A stretch of DNA of 64,000 bases from an uncultured Chryseobacterium sp. GTDB taxonomy: Bacteria > Bacteroidota > Bacteroidia > Flavobacteriales > Weeksellaceae. Below, piece by piece: positions 8,745 through 16,892 of the stretch (within the stretch, counting starts at the first letter, position 1; each line of letters begins with the position of its first letter). The stretch lies in the NCBI GenBank assembly GCA_913778085.1, contig CAJYXJ010000078.1, forward strand, positions 1-64,000, read 5' to 3'. Below the pieces are notes generated by a model. That model searched no databases. It saw nothing but the letters and a program-made list of their open reading frames with translations, and was not told the DNA's origin. Made by a program: the position numbers and the translations under genes.

Positions 8745-9157
8745 CTTGTTCTTTGTTCTAAAAAATTCTGCAATATAATGGTTGCACTCACTTTATCTAT
8801 TAATCCCTTTTCCTGTCTCTGTTTTTTGCTTTTCCCGCTTTGGGAGATAAAAAACGAAGCCATTTTGGAGGTGAACCTTTCATCGAAGCGATGCACTTTT
8901 ACAGCCGGAAATTCTTTTTCAAAAATTGCTATGAATTTTAGAATATCCGTTTCCACTTCGGAAACATTCCCTTTCAGGTCTACAGGAAGGCCGATAACCA
9001 CTTCATCCACCCGGTTTTCGCTGAAATATTTTTTCAGGAACCCGATGAGTGAGGGGGTCTGTACCGTATCCAGGCCGCTTGCAATAATCTGCATATCGTC
9101 CGTTGCTGCCATACCGCAGCGGGCTTTTCCGTAATCAATAGCAAGGATCTGTCCCAT
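8741..9157 (-). CDS. ruvX: Putative pre-16S rRNA nuclease / Holliday junction resolvase-like protein (YqgF family)
   Basis: 138 aa. RNase H-fold start MGQILAIDYGKARCGMAATD with the first catalytic Asp, then VIGLPVDLKGN (Glu-equivalent region) and VHRFDERFTS, followed by the C-terminal Asp in KGLIDKVSA. The family processes the 5' end of 16S rRNA in E. coli and was first named as a resolvase. First gene of the ruvX-def-DUF5606 operon; a TAAATTTG promoter element lies seven bases before the start. Confidence 0.93.
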   Translation of the reverse strand: MGQILAIDYGKARCGMAATDDMQIIASGLDTVQTPSLIGFLKKYFSENRVDEVVIGLPVDLKGNVSEVETDILKFIAIFEKEFPAVKVHRFDERFTSKMASFFISQSGKSKKQRQEKGLIDKVSATIILQNFLEQRTR

Positions 9158-9164
9158 AGGTTTG

Positions 9165-9172
9165 CAAATTTA
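9165..9172 (-). promoter_or_regulatory. Bacteroidota-type -7 element (TAAATTTG) for ruvX operon
   Basis: Reads TAAATTTG on the minus strand, matching the TAnnTTTG consensus. It is only seven bases from the ruvX ATG, so the transcript would have a very short leader. No clear TTG at -33 was found. Confidence 0.45.
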
Positions 9173-9386
9173 GTAAATTTTAATGATTTTATTCCAAAAG
9201 CCGTTTTTTATTACTTCCCGTATTCTTCTTAGCGGCTTCAGCTGCTTTCCGTATAACCTTACATGATAGGAAATACTTGTTTAAATGGGGATTGAATAGG
9301 AAAATTCTATGCAATTGCCTTGTTTTTTTACAAATCATGTTTTATTACGCTAATTTTTTTATAAATTTAATTTTCAAAACAAAATT

Positions 9387-9863
9387 ATGAAGAAACTCAT
9401 CCTCGTTAGACATGCAAAAAGCGACTGGCCGGAAGAAACGGACGACTTCAACAGACCATTGGCAGACAAAGGTTTAGAAGAAGCGATGCATATGTCCCGT
9501 TTTATGAAGACCCATAATGTACCGATCGATTATTTCGTGTCGAGCCCGGCGGTGCGTGCCCTGAATACGTGTAAAATCTTCAACCAGTCTTATGATATCG
9601 ACATCAGTACGGATGAGAAATTGTACAACCCGCTGGAAAGCAATTTTGAATCGGTTATTTACAATCTGGACGACAGCCATGAATCGGTGGCTTTCTTCTC
9701 CCACAATAACGGGATCTCCAATTTTGCGAATTCCATTTCGCAGGATATTTTCCACTTCCCGACCTGCGGCGTAGCAGGCTTTGAAATCGACTGCAATTCG
9801 TGGTCTGAATTTGACGGTGCAAAAAAGAAACTGCTGTTTTTTTACGAGCCTGGAAAAATTTAG
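9387..9863 (+). CDS. sixA: SixA-like histidine phosphatase
   Basis: 158 aa of the histidine phosphatase superfamily. LILVRHAKSDW carries the RH(G/A) catalytic histidine near residue 9, and FFSHNNGISNFA carries the second histidine. SSPAVRALNTC supplies the phosphate-binding Arg. SixA in E. coli removes phosphate from phosphohistidine of the ArcB phosphotransfer domain or PTS proteins; the target here is unknown. Cytoplasmic, single gene, divergent from ruvX and converging on the hydrolase at 10064. Confidence 0.8.
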   Translation: MKKLILVRHAKSDWPEETDDFNRPLADKGLEEAMHMSRFMKTHNVPIDYFVSSPAVRALNTCKIFNQSYDIDISTDEKLYNPLESNFESVIYNLDDSHESVAFFSHNNGISNFANSISQDIFHFPTCGVAGFEIDCNSWSEFDGAKKKLLFFYEPGKI

Positions 9864-10016
9864 CCCTTATTCAGGCTGAGGCTCGGAGGCGGATGATAGA
9901 TGCTGGAAATTCCCTTTGTAACATCAATGACAGCAGTCTTTAATATTATGTATATTCTGTTAAGAGAATACTGTTTCAGGCTTCTCGTTACTTTTTCTCT
10001 CGTAAACTGCTGAAAA

Positions 10017-10042
10017 TAGAAAAAACGGACCGAAGCCCGTTT
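10017..10042 (-). terminator. Rho-independent terminator of the beta-lactamase-fold hydrolase
   Basis: On the minus strand AAACGGGC (10035-10042) pairs with GTCCGTTT (10023-10030) around a UUCG-type tetraloop, followed by a T-run. Lies 20 bp after the stop. Confidence 0.75.
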
Positions 10043-10063
10043 CTGTTAATGCCTATTCTGAAA

Positions 10064-11608
10064 TTATTTTCTTCTTAAATCCAGGTCCTCGAAATCAAAA
10101 CTGAAATCCGTAACATCGGAAATCGGTTTTAATCTCGCAGATTGTGCTTTTCCGGTTTCATCATAATCAAAGATCATGTATACATCTGCATCGTAACTCC
10201 GGTCATCCCATCTGATGATGAATGAATTATTGGAATACGGCAGCAGCTCCCCTTTCAATCTCGGTGAATTTTTACATGAAATTCTATAGGCATTTCCCTG
10301 TTGGGCAATTTCGACATCACCAAACCACCGGTCGTTATAAGTTCCGACAAATTGCTCCGCTTTCGGCTGAAGGTTTTTATCTTTTCTGAAAGCTTCGGAT
10401 TTTGCAAACGCTTCTTTCTTCTGCTTATCAAACATTTCTTCCGTCTTTTTCATCCGGTCGCCGTAGGTTTTCAGCCAGTTCCGGTCGGCAATCCCGAGGT
10501 AAGAATCTTTCACCGTATTGGTAACCGTATTGAAAGCGGCTCCCGACTGCTGGTTGGTTAAGACCACAATTCCCAGTTTCATATCAGGAATCAGGGTAAA
10601 CTGCGTTACGGTTCCGATCAATCCGCCGGTATGCTGAACCTGTTTATGGCCTTTGACGTCACTTAAGAACCAGCCCATTCCGTATCCATAGAAATTCGTA
10701 TCGTATGGATTTTTCGCGGCTACACCGGCTGGAATCTGCAGGCTCCAAAGCTGCTGTACATTTTTATCCGAAACCAGTTTTTTGCCGTCTTTGGTAGTAA
10801 AGTTATTCAGCAGGAATTCTGCCCATGTTGTCATGTCTTTGATGTTGCTCATAATCCCGCCTGCTGCATTGGCAGTTTCGTTCCAGTCGTGGGGCACGGC
10901 AATCGCTTTTCCGTCTACCGGAGCATGGGCATCGATTTTATTGGCTACGGCTTTGGCTCTGTTGTAGCTTCCGTAGCTGGAAAGCATACCTACCGGCTTC
11001 ATGATACGCTGCTCAATAAATTCTGCCCAGCTGAGACCGGAAACCCTATGGATAACTTCACCCGCTACGATAAACATGATGTTGTTGTAATCGAGAGTTG
11101 TACGGAAAGGATTTTCCGGCTTCAGGTAGCGCACATTATGGACGATATCATTAACGGTTAAGTTTCCGCCTTCCGGAAAAAACATCAGGTCTCCCTGCCC
11201 AAGGCCCAATCCTGCACGGTGCGTTACCAGATCCTTAACGGTTACATTCTGGGAAACATAGGGATCGTACATCTGGAATTCAGGGATATATTTCGAAACT
11301 TTATCGTCCCAGCTCAGTTTTCCTTCATCGGCCAGAATAGCCAGTGCGGTACAGGTAAACCCTTTTGAATTAGAGGCGATACCAACAAGGGTATTGTCGT
11401 CCATCGGCTGTTTCGCCGTTAAAGAGCGGACGCCGAATCCTTTTGAGTAGATCACTTTTCCGTCTTTGATGACGCCGACCGACATCCCCGGCACGTCGAA
11501 TGTTTTTAAGGTATTCTGAATTAATTCATCCAGCTTTTTCTCTTCCACCTGTGCCTGGGCGATCCCCACCGTCAAAAGAAGAAGGAAAAAAGAAAGTCTC
11601 TGCTTCAT
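10064..11608 (-). CDS. Secreted serine hydrolase of the class C beta-lactamase/DD-peptidase fold
   Basis: 514 aa with a signal peptide (MKQRLSFFLLLLTVGIAQAQ). The catalytic set is complete: SNSK (Ser79, Lys82), YNN (Tyr174, Asn176) and HTGG (326-329). Residues 1-380 are the Pfam Beta-lactamase domain; the C-terminal 100 residues form a beta-barrel DUF3471-like domain. Such proteins are usually peptidases or esterases acting on peptidoglycan-derived or D-amino acid peptides rather than resistance enzymes. Located in the periplasm. Single-gene unit with its own terminator. Confidence 0.9.
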   Translation of the reverse strand: MKQRLSFFLLLLTVGIAQAQVEEKKLDELIQNTLKTFDVPGMSVGVIKDGKVIYSKGFGVRSLTAKQPMDDNTLVGIASNSKGFTCTALAILADEGKLSWDDKVSKYIPEFQMYDPYVSQNVTVKDLVTHRAGLGLGQGDLMFFPEGGNLTVNDIVHNVRYLKPENPFRTTLDYNNIMFIVAGEVIHRVSGLSWAEFIEQRIMKPVGMLSSYGSYNRAKAVANKIDAHAPVDGKAIAVPHDWNETANAAGGIMSNIKDMTTWAEFLLNNFTTKDGKKLVSDKNVQQLWSLQIPAGVAAKNPYDTNFYGYGMGWFLSDVKGHKQVQHTGGLIGTVTQFTLIPDMKLGIVVLTNQQSGAAFNTVTNTVKDSYLGIADRNWLKTYGDRMKKTEEMFDKQKKEAFAKSEAFRKDKNLQPKAEQFVGTYNDRWFGDVEIAQQGNAYRISCKNSPRLKGELLPYSNNSFIIRWDDRSYDADVYMIFDYDETGKAQSARLKPISDVTDFSFDFEDLDLRRK

Positions 11609-11725
11609 TTTTTAAATTTTTCCAAATTTAATCAATTCATCATTACTAATTTCTCTTTTTATTCGGCTTAAAGACGATAATGAATAATACGTTTCCAAAA
11701 GATAGAATTATTAAAATAGCATTTT

Positions 11726-11733
11726 TATATTTG
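11726..11733 (+). promoter_or_regulatory. Bacteroidota-type -7 element (TATATTTG)
   Basis: Exact TAnnTTTG match 17 bases before the ATG at 11750. The -33 TTG is not obvious. Drives the secreted orphan and the phosphoesterase behind it. Confidence 0.5.
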
Positions 11734-11749
11734 CAGAAATAAATAAAAA

Positions 11750-12199
11750 ATGACAATAAAAAAACTATTTGCCTTTATCTTACTAACCATCAGTGCCAAC
11801 CTTTATTTTTCTCAGGAAGTCGAGATTAAAGATGACAAAGTCTTACTGGACGGAAAACAAATCCTAAGAGCAGAGAAAATAAACATGATTCAATATTCTT
11901 TCTATGATTTAAAAAATGATGAGGAAATATTGCTGTACAGGGCATTTGACAATGAAACGCCTAAGTATGTAAATGATGATTATTATAGTCTGAATTTCTT
12001 AACTGAAAAAGTAAAAGTAGAAACAAACGACTTTTCTAAAATTGCAAGTTTCATGAATTCCAAGAAAGCCATGGAAAAACTGATAAAATGGCTTCTGAAA
12101 GAAAAAGTTCTTACGCCTGAAGGTGAGCTGAATGCCGACCGTGTCTCTATCTTCAAAGAAAAATACGATCAAAACATTACCGACAGAACGATAAGATAA
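11750..12199 (+). CDS. Secreted protein of unknown function, 149 aa
   Basis: Signal peptide MTIKKLFAFILLTISANLYFSQ, probably cut after residue 20-21. The mature part has two short beta hairpins (VEIKDDKVLLDGKQILRAEK) followed by a charged helical C-terminus. No family recognised. Its TAA is directly followed by the ATG of the phosphoesterase gene with no spacer, so the two are one operon and probably translationally coupled. Confidence 0.75.
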   Translation: MTIKKLFAFILLTISANLYFSQEVEIKDDKVLLDGKQILRAEKINMIQYSFYDLKNDEEILLYRAFDNETPKYVNDDYYSLNFLTEKVKVETNDFSKIASFMNSKKAMEKLIKWLLKEKVLTPEGELNADRVSIFKEKYDQNITDRTIR

Positions 12200-12697
12200 A
12201 TGACAAAAATCCTTCTTCTTTCCGACTCCCATTCTTACATCGACGACCGGATTTTAGAATATGCCGGCCAGGCTGATGAAATCTGGCACGGCGGCGATTT
12301 CGGAAGCATGGAGGTGATCGAGCAGCTTGAAAAAATTAAACCGCTGAAAGGCGTTTACGGAAATATCGATAATGCCAAAATCCGTTCTGAATTCCCGGAA
12401 GTGAACCGTTTTACCTGTGAGGAAGTGGAGGTCCTGATGATTCATATCGGCGGCTATCCCGGAAAATACACCCCTACAGCCAAACAGGAAATTGCTGAAA
12501 AGGCACCGAAATTGTTTATTTCCGGACATTCGCATATTTTAAAGGTAATGTTTGACCAGAAAAACAACCTCCTGCACCTGAATCCCGGAGCCTGTGGAAA
12601 ACAGGGCTGGCACAAAATGCGGACCATGATGCGTTTTGTGATTGACGGCGCGGAAATCAGGGATCTGGAAGTTATTGAATTGGGAGCGAAATTTTAA
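12200..12697 (+). CDS. YfcE/MJ0936-type metallophosphoesterase
   Basis: 165 aa, normal for the family. Metal-binding motifs are all visible: LLSDSHS (Asp, His), HGGDFG (Asp), YGNID (Asn), MIHIGG (His) and SGHSH (His pair). A cytoplasmic two-metal phosphodiesterase; E. coli YfcE works on artificial phosphodiesters and the true substrate is unknown. Start codon abuts the stop of the secreted orphan. Confidence 0.92.
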   Translation: MTKILLLSDSHSYIDDRILEYAGQADEIWHGGDFGSMEVIEQLEKIKPLKGVYGNIDNAKIRSEFPEVNRFTCEEVEVLMIHIGGYPGKYTPTAKQEIAEKAPKLFISGHSHILKVMFDQKNNLLHLNPGACGKQGWHKMRTMMRFVIDGAEIRDLEVIELGAKF

Positions 12698-12720
12698 TCA
12701 TGAATGTTTCACAGACATGA

Positions 12721-13015
12721 CGAATTGAATTAGTGGAAATTTGTGAAATTATTTATGCATTTTGTGGTTTAAAGTCATTCATGTCAAGGAATTGAAAGTA
12801 AAATTCAAACACGGATGTTACGAATGTTTTACAAATATCACGAATTGGATTAGTGGAAATTTGTGAAGTTATTTGTGTATTTTGTGGTTTAAAGCCACTT
12901 ATATCAAGGAATTTAAAGTAAAATTTAAACACGGATACCACTGATATTTCACGGACATCACTAATTTAATTTGTATAATTTGTTATATCATCCGTGTATT
13001 CTGTGGTTTACAAGA
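12721..13015. repeat. Tandem 120-bp intergenic repeat, 2.4 copies
   Basis: Copies 12721-12840 and 12841-12960 align with a period of exactly 120 bp (for example 'GAATTGAATTAGTGGAAATT' against 'GAATTGGATTAGTGGAAATT'). A third, partial and diverged copy runs 12961-13015 and ends with the shared TCTGTGGTTTA. The weak minus-strand frame through it is a by-product of the repeat. Similar 'CACGGAT...TTTGTGGTTTAAA' DNA is frequent between Bacteroidota genes. Confidence 0.85.
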
Positions 13016-13021
13016 ACAGTT

Positions 13022-13516
13022 ATGAAAATAGGCGATAAAGTTTCGGTGGTGGACGAGGATTTAAGCGGGGTGATTACTTCGGTGAAAGGGAATATCGTGG
13101 TTTTTAAGGACGAATACGGCTTTACTTACCAATACCCGAAGGAAAAACTGGTTCCAAAGATCACGGACTTTTATGAAAACATTAAAGTCATCAGGAAAGC
13201 GGAGCCGAAAAAAGTTACCTCGAAAGGTCACCAGAAAACGCCGATGATCCTGGATCTTCACTTTCATAACCTCGTAAAAAACCCGAATGACTACGATAGC
13301 TTCGAGAGGCTTTTTATCCAGAAAGAAAAGCTGGTGGAGACTTTGAATTTTTGCCGGAAACACCACCTGAAAAGGCTGGAAATCGTACACGGAATCGGGG
13401 ACGGGGTTTTACAGAAGATGGTATACGATACCCTCGAAAGCCAGACCGGACTTGATTTTTACAACAAGGAAATACTTCACCATCAATCCGGTGCGGTTAT
13501 GGTAGAATTTCACTAA
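13022..13516 (+). CDS. Smr-domain protein (MutS2-like C-terminal domain)
   Basis: 164 aa from the ATG at 13022; the longer frame from a TTG at 12971 lies in the repeat and is rejected. Residues 1-50 form a small beta-barrel (MKIGDKVSVVDEDLSG) like the KOW/Tudor-like part of MutS2 relatives. Residues 75-164 are the Smr domain: ILDLHFH, LEIVHGIGDG and the closing GAVMVEF. Smr domains are endonucleases or nucleic-acid binding modules. It begins directly after the tandem repeat and is followed by DUF3822-rsmD 18 bp downstream. Confidence 0.88.
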   Translation: MKIGDKVSVVDEDLSGVITSVKGNIVVFKDEYGFTYQYPKEKLVPKITDFYENIKVIRKAEPKKVTSKGHQKTPMILDLHFHNLVKNPNDYDSFERLFIQKEKLVETLNFCRKHHLKRLEIVHGIGDGVLQKMVYDTLESQTGLDFYNKEILHHQSGAVMVEFH

Positions 13517-13521
13517 ATTTG
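13514..13521 (+). promoter_or_regulatory. Bacteroidota-type -7 element (TAAATTTG) for DUF3822-rsmD
   Basis: TAAATTTG overlaps the stop codon of the Smr gene and lies 13 bases before the DUF3822 ATG. No clear -33 element, so readthrough from the Smr gene is equally possible. Confidence 0.4.
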
Positions 13522-13534
13522 CAGGAATCAAATT

Positions 13535-14251
13535 ATGAATATACTTAATTTACTTTTTACTAAAGACGGACTCATCTACCAGATTGCCAGGAACAAAAGC
13601 ATTGTGGAAGAGAAGTCGTATTTTACGGATGAAGATTCCCCGGAGCATTTTATTCCCGACACCCTGGACCAGGTCCTGCTGAAGCAGCGGTTTGATGAGA
13701 TCCACGTGATTTCAGCTCTCAACCACTTTACCCTGATGCCGGAAGGTTTTTCCGAGCACGAAGCCGGGTTCGACCTGATCGCCTTCAATGCACCGGTAGA
13801 TAAGGAAAAAGAGGAACTGATGCTTTCGATCAATGAAAAATTTAAAATCCAGTTCTATTATACTTTTCCGAAAGAATTTTACAAAAAGATCAAAGAGCTG
13901 GCGGTGCCGGTACAGTTTAATTTCTCCGGTGAAAAGTTTTTAAATAACATACATTATAAAAACAACAAGGAAATCCACATCAACCTGTATCATAACCAAT
14001 GTGAGTTTTTCGCCATCGACAATAAAAAAATTATCTTATACAATAACCTGGATGTAAATTCGGAGGTCGATTTCCTGTATTTCGTAATGTTTACATTGAG
14101 CAAGATCGGTTTTGGAATCAATGAAACCCATTTTTTTGCGTACGGAGAAACTACGGAGAACGAAACCTTTATTTCCGAACTGCAGAAATTTGTTAAAAAC
14201 ATGAAAATCGTATTCGATAATGTTCCCAATAAAAATTTTATATTAAATTAG
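13535..14251 (+). CDS. DUF3822 family protein
   Basis: 238 aa. Matches the DUF3822 family of Bacteroidota by its start (MNILNLLFTKDGLIYQIA), the central FYYTFPKEFYKKIK and the C-terminal ASKHA-like pattern (FFAIDNKKIILYNNLDVNSEVDF). The fold is expected to be an actin-like ATPase-related domain without clear catalytic residues. Function unknown. Located directly upstream of rsmD, a conserved pairing in this phylum. Cytoplasmic. Confidence 0.85.
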   Translation: MNILNLLFTKDGLIYQIARNKSIVEEKSYFTDEDSPEHFIPDTLDQVLLKQRFDEIHVISALNHFTLMPEGFSEHEAGFDLIAFNAPVDKEKEELMLSINEKFKIQFYYTFPKEFYKKIKELAVPVQFNFSGEKFLNNIHYKNNKEIHINLYHNQCEFFAIDNKKIILYNNLDVNSEVDFLYFVMFTLSKIGFGINETHFFAYGETTENETFISELQKFVKNMKIVFDNVPNKNFILN

Positions 14252-14314
14252 GCTGAAAGAAACCGCAGATTTTTTCTAAAGGTATTTTTATCATCACCCT
14301 ATAACCCAATAATT

Positions 14315-14902
14315 ATGTACAGAATCATTTCAGGCAAATGGAAAGCCAAGAAAATAGCGGCTCCGAAAAATTTTGATGTAAGGCCGACCACGGATTTTGC
14401 CAAGGAAGCGCTGTTCAGCATTCTGGAAAACACGTACGATATGCAGTCGGTTTCTGTACTGGATCTGTTTGCAGGCATCGGGTCCATCAGCTTTGAGTTT
14501 GCTTCAAGGGGCTGCGGAGACATTACTTCCGTGGAAATGAACCCGAAACATACTTCTTTCCTGAATACCACCGCTTCGGAACTGGGATTCAGCCTGCAGG
14601 TGAATGTTCAGCGCGGTGATGTGTTCGACTGGCTGAAAAAATTCAGAAATAAAAAATCCTTTGAAATCGTCTTCTCCGATGCGCCATTCGAGCTGGAAGA
14701 GAAGAAATACCAGGAAATCATTTCTTTGGTTTTAAATAATAAATACCTGAAGGAAAACGGAGTTCTGATCGTCGAGCACCAGAGCCGGATGAAGTTTGAC
14801 CATCCGAACCTTATAGATACCCGGAAATACGGAAACGTAAGTTTCAGTTTTTTCAGCCCGAATAAAGAGGAAGATACAACCGCTATAGCAACCGAAGAAT
14901 AA
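14315..14902 (+). CDS. rsmD: RsmD-family 16S rRNA (guanine-N2) methyltransferase
   Basis: 195 aa, normal size. Methylates G966 of 16S rRNA in E. coli. SAM-binding motif VLDLFAGIGSISFEFASRG (near residues 48-66) and the acidic SVEMN loop are present. RIISGKWKAKKIAAP at the N-terminus is typical. The catalytic motif normally reading DPPF/DPPY is FSDAPFEL here, so one proline is replaced by alanine. Second gene after DUF3822 with a 63-bp gap. Confidence 0.9.
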   Translation: MYRIISGKWKAKKIAAPKNFDVRPTTDFAKEALFSILENTYDMQSVSVLDLFAGIGSISFEFASRGCGDITSVEMNPKHTSFLNTTASELGFSLQVNVQRGDVFDWLKKFRNKKSFEIVFSDAPFELEEKKYQEIISLVLNNKYLKENGVLIVEHQSRMKFDHPNLIDTRKYGNVSFSFFSPNKEEDTTAIATEE

Positions 14903-15256
14903 TCAGGACGTTTTCCTGATTATTTTTTTTGAGGTCTTCGCTGCTTCAATCCCCCATTTGGTAATCTCACGAATCACCGGGGCCAGTGTTTTCCCGAAAT
15001 CGGTGAGGGTATACTCCACCATCAGCGGCGGTTTTTCCGTATACACTTTCCTATCGATCACATGGTCTTCTTCCAGCTGTTTAAGCTGCAGGCTGAGCGT
15101 ACGTTCGGTAATGGTGGGAATCAGCTTTCTAAGCTCGTTATACCGCTTCGGGCCATCCATAAGATGAACAAGAATCACTGCTTTCCACTTTCCCCCGATG
15201 AATTTCATGGTCAAGCTCGTACAGCAGGGATAGGTTTTGTCGTCTATCGTATACAT
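14903..15256 (-). CDS. HxlR-family transcriptional regulator
   Basis: 117 aa from ATG 15254-15256 (MYTIDDKTYPCCTSLTM). The frame can extend to 15316, but this would cover the promoter region, so the inner start is preferred. Winged-helix HxlR domain: KFIGGKWKAVILVHL, GPKRYNELRKLIP, ITERTLSLQLKQLEEDH. The Cys-Cys pair at residues 11-12 sits where YodB/HxlR-type repressors hold their redox or quinone-sensing cysteine. Divergent from the nitroreductase gene with an operator-like palindrome between them, so it probably represses that gene in response to electrophiles. Confidence 0.9.
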   Translation of the reverse strand: MYTIDDKTYPCCTSLTMKFIGGKWKAVILVHLMDGPKRYNELRKLIPTITERTLSLQLKQLEEDHVIDRKVYTEKPPLMVEYTLTDFGKTLAPVIREITKWGIEAAKTSKKIIRKTS

Positions 15257-15304
15257 TTTTATACTATCATTTTTTACCGTTATTGCAAATGTATAAAACT
15301 TACA

Positions 15305-15333
15305 ATAGTTTTGCAACTATAAAAATTATAGTT
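15305..15333. promoter_or_regulatory. Probable HxlR operator (overlapping inverted repeats)
   Basis: Three alternating half-sites: ATAGTT (15305-15310), AACTATAA (15315-15322) and TTATAGTT (15326-15333). The first pair gives a perfect palindrome around TTGC; the second gives 8-bp arms around a 3-nt spacer. It ends eight bases before the nitroreductase ATG and lies 49 bp upstream of the regulator, as expected for a repressor controlling the nitroreductase. Confidence 0.65.
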
Positions 15334-15340
15334 TAAAATT

Positions 15341-15943
15341 ATGAGCTTTTTAGAAAAAATGAAATCGAGATATACGGTAAAAAAGTATAATCCGAACGGA
15401 ACCCTCAGCGATGAAACGGTACAGCAGCTGAAAGACATTTTACAGCTGAGCCCGTCTTCCATCAACAGCCAGCCATGGAATTTTGTCTTTGTAAATGAAT
15501 CTTCTGAAAACCGGGATAAACTGGCCGACGCATCTTACTGGAATAAGGATAAAATCGTTAACAGCAACCTGCTGATTGTATTTCAGGTGCTGAAGCACCC
15601 GGAAGATTTCGAAAAGCAGATTGAAGCATACCTGCCGGAAGGTTCCCTTAATTATTATAAAAACTTTGTAAAATCCAAAGGGGAAGCCTTTATAAAATCC
15701 TGGATGGCGCACCAGGTTTACCTTTCGCTGGGCATACTGCTTTCCGCCTGTGCCGAAATGGGACTGGATTCCACGCCCATGGAAGGCATTGAGAATGACA
15801 AATATGATAAGATTATCAACAACGAGAAATACGAAACCCTTTTTACCGTAACCGTGGGAACAAGATCGGAAGAAGATACGAACCAGCCGGTACATACGCC
15901 AAAGAAAAGGCTGGAAAGCAAGGATGTAATTATAGAAATCTGA
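15341..15943 (+). CDS. NfsB-like NAD(P)H nitroreductase family protein
   Basis: 200 aa. FMN-binding nitroreductase fold: RYTVKKYNPNG at the start, LSPSSINSQPWNFVFV (flavin-binding SxxNxQPW) near residues 37-52, and a C-terminal GTRSEEDTN. Such enzymes reduce nitroaromatics or quinones with NAD(P)H in the cytoplasm. Divergent from the HxlR regulator and close to its presumed operator; shares a terminator with the convergent murI gene. Confidence 0.9.
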   Translation: MSFLEKMKSRYTVKKYNPNGTLSDETVQQLKDILQLSPSSINSQPWNFVFVNESSENRDKLADASYWNKDKIVNSNLLIVFQVLKHPEDFEKQIEAYLPEGSLNYYKNFVKSKGEAFIKSWMAHQVYLSLGILLSACAEMGLDSTPMEGIENDKYDKIINNEKYETLFTVTVGTRSEEDTNQPVHTPKKRLESKDVIIEI

Positions 15944-15964
15944 TTTAATTCAAATCATTATAAA

Positions 15965-15999
15965 ATAAAAGCTGTCTCTTCACGGGACAGCTTTGCTTT
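15965..15999. terminator. Bidirectional rho-independent terminator between nitroreductase and murI
   Basis: AAAGCTGTC (15968-15976) pairs with GACAGCTTT (15986-15994). The two genes converge on it. Confidence 0.75.
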
Positions 16000-16829
16000 T
16001 ATAGGACTTTCAGTTCCAGATCAATGGTTTTTCCGAAAAATTTCTTTGAAATTTTCTCAAAGTTTTTCGTCAGATCCGAAAGGTAGAAATGGTAATTCGG
16101 ATTGGGGTTCTGATCATTAAGGAGACTGTACTTATCCAGGATAATTTTGAGATGGCTGGCCACAATATTCGGCGAATCGATCACACGGACCCGGTTGCCG
16201 TAATACTGCTTAATTTCATCAATTAATAAAGGGTAATGGGTACAGCCCAGGATCAGGGTTTCAATATTCTTCAGTTTGCTGTTGCTGAGGTAATTGTAAA
16301 TAATGGCATGGGTGATCGGATGGTTTTTAAAACCTTCTTCGATGGCAGGGACCAGCAAAGGAGTTGCCAGTTCATCTACTTTGATCCATTTATTATGCTT
16401 CCGGATGCTTTTCTTGTACAATCCTGAATTCACGGTTGCCTTCGTTGCAATCACCCCTACATTATTGTGAATCTCATAGGATACCTTCTCCGCCACAGGA
16501 TTAATCACATCAATAACCGGCACCTTTCCTGCTACCGACTGCATGACTTCATTCAGCGCGTTGGCCGTTGCCGTATTGCAGGCAATAACAATCGCTTTAC
16601 AATTCTGCTCCAGCAGGAAGTTGGTGATTTTCGTAGAATATTCGATGATGGCTTCCCTCGATTTCTCACCGTACGGAAGGTGCTTGGTATCTCCGAAATA
16701 AATAAGATCTTCATGAGGAAGAAGTCGTTTTATTTCTTTGGCAACCGTTAACCCTCCCACCCCGCTGTCGAAAATTCCGATAGGCTGCTTCGGCGATAGG
16801 TGTGAATAATCCTGTTTTTTAGTTTTCAA
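15999..16829 (-). CDS. murI: Glutamate racemase
   Basis: 276 aa. Makes D-glutamate for peptidoglycan. Both catalytic cysteines are visible: IVIACNTATANA (near 81) and LGCTHYPLL (near 193), with GIFDSGVGGLTV at the start. No ATG exists in frame before this motif: the most upstream possible start is TTG at 16827-16829, just after an AGG, with a stop two codons earlier. This gene therefore probably uses TTG. Ends directly at the shared terminator. Confidence 0.95.
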   Translation of the reverse strand: MKTKKQDYSHLSPKQPIGIFDSGVGGLTVAKEIKRLLPHEDLIYFGDTKHLPYGEKSREAIIEYSTKITNFLLEQNCKAIVIACNTATANALNEVMQSVAGKVPVIDVINPVAEKVSYEIHNNVGVIATKATVNSGLYKKSIRKHNKWIKVDELATPLLVPAIEEGFKNHPITHAIIYNYLSNSKLKNIETLILGCTHYPLLIDEIKQYYGNRVRVIDSPNIVASHLKIILDKYSLLNDQNPNPNYHFYLSDLTKNFEKISKKFFGKTIDLELKVL

Positions 16830-16892
16830 AATCCTGATTTAATGACTACAAAATTAATTCAAATTTCATTATCAAAATTATCTGCCGCCCCA

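Noticed and set aside
10064-11608. Antibiotic-resistance class C beta-lactamase
   Set aside because: The protein has the fold and motifs but also a C-terminal DUF3471-like barrel and a length typical of general serine hydrolases, so no resistance role is claimed.
12753-12941. 62-codon minus-strand frame
   Set aside because: Lies wholly in the 120-bp tandem repeat and repeats itself; it is a product of the repeat.
12971-13021. Upstream extension of the Smr gene
   Set aside because: Would need a TTG start inside the tandem repeat; the ATG at 13022 fits the family start MKIGDKV.
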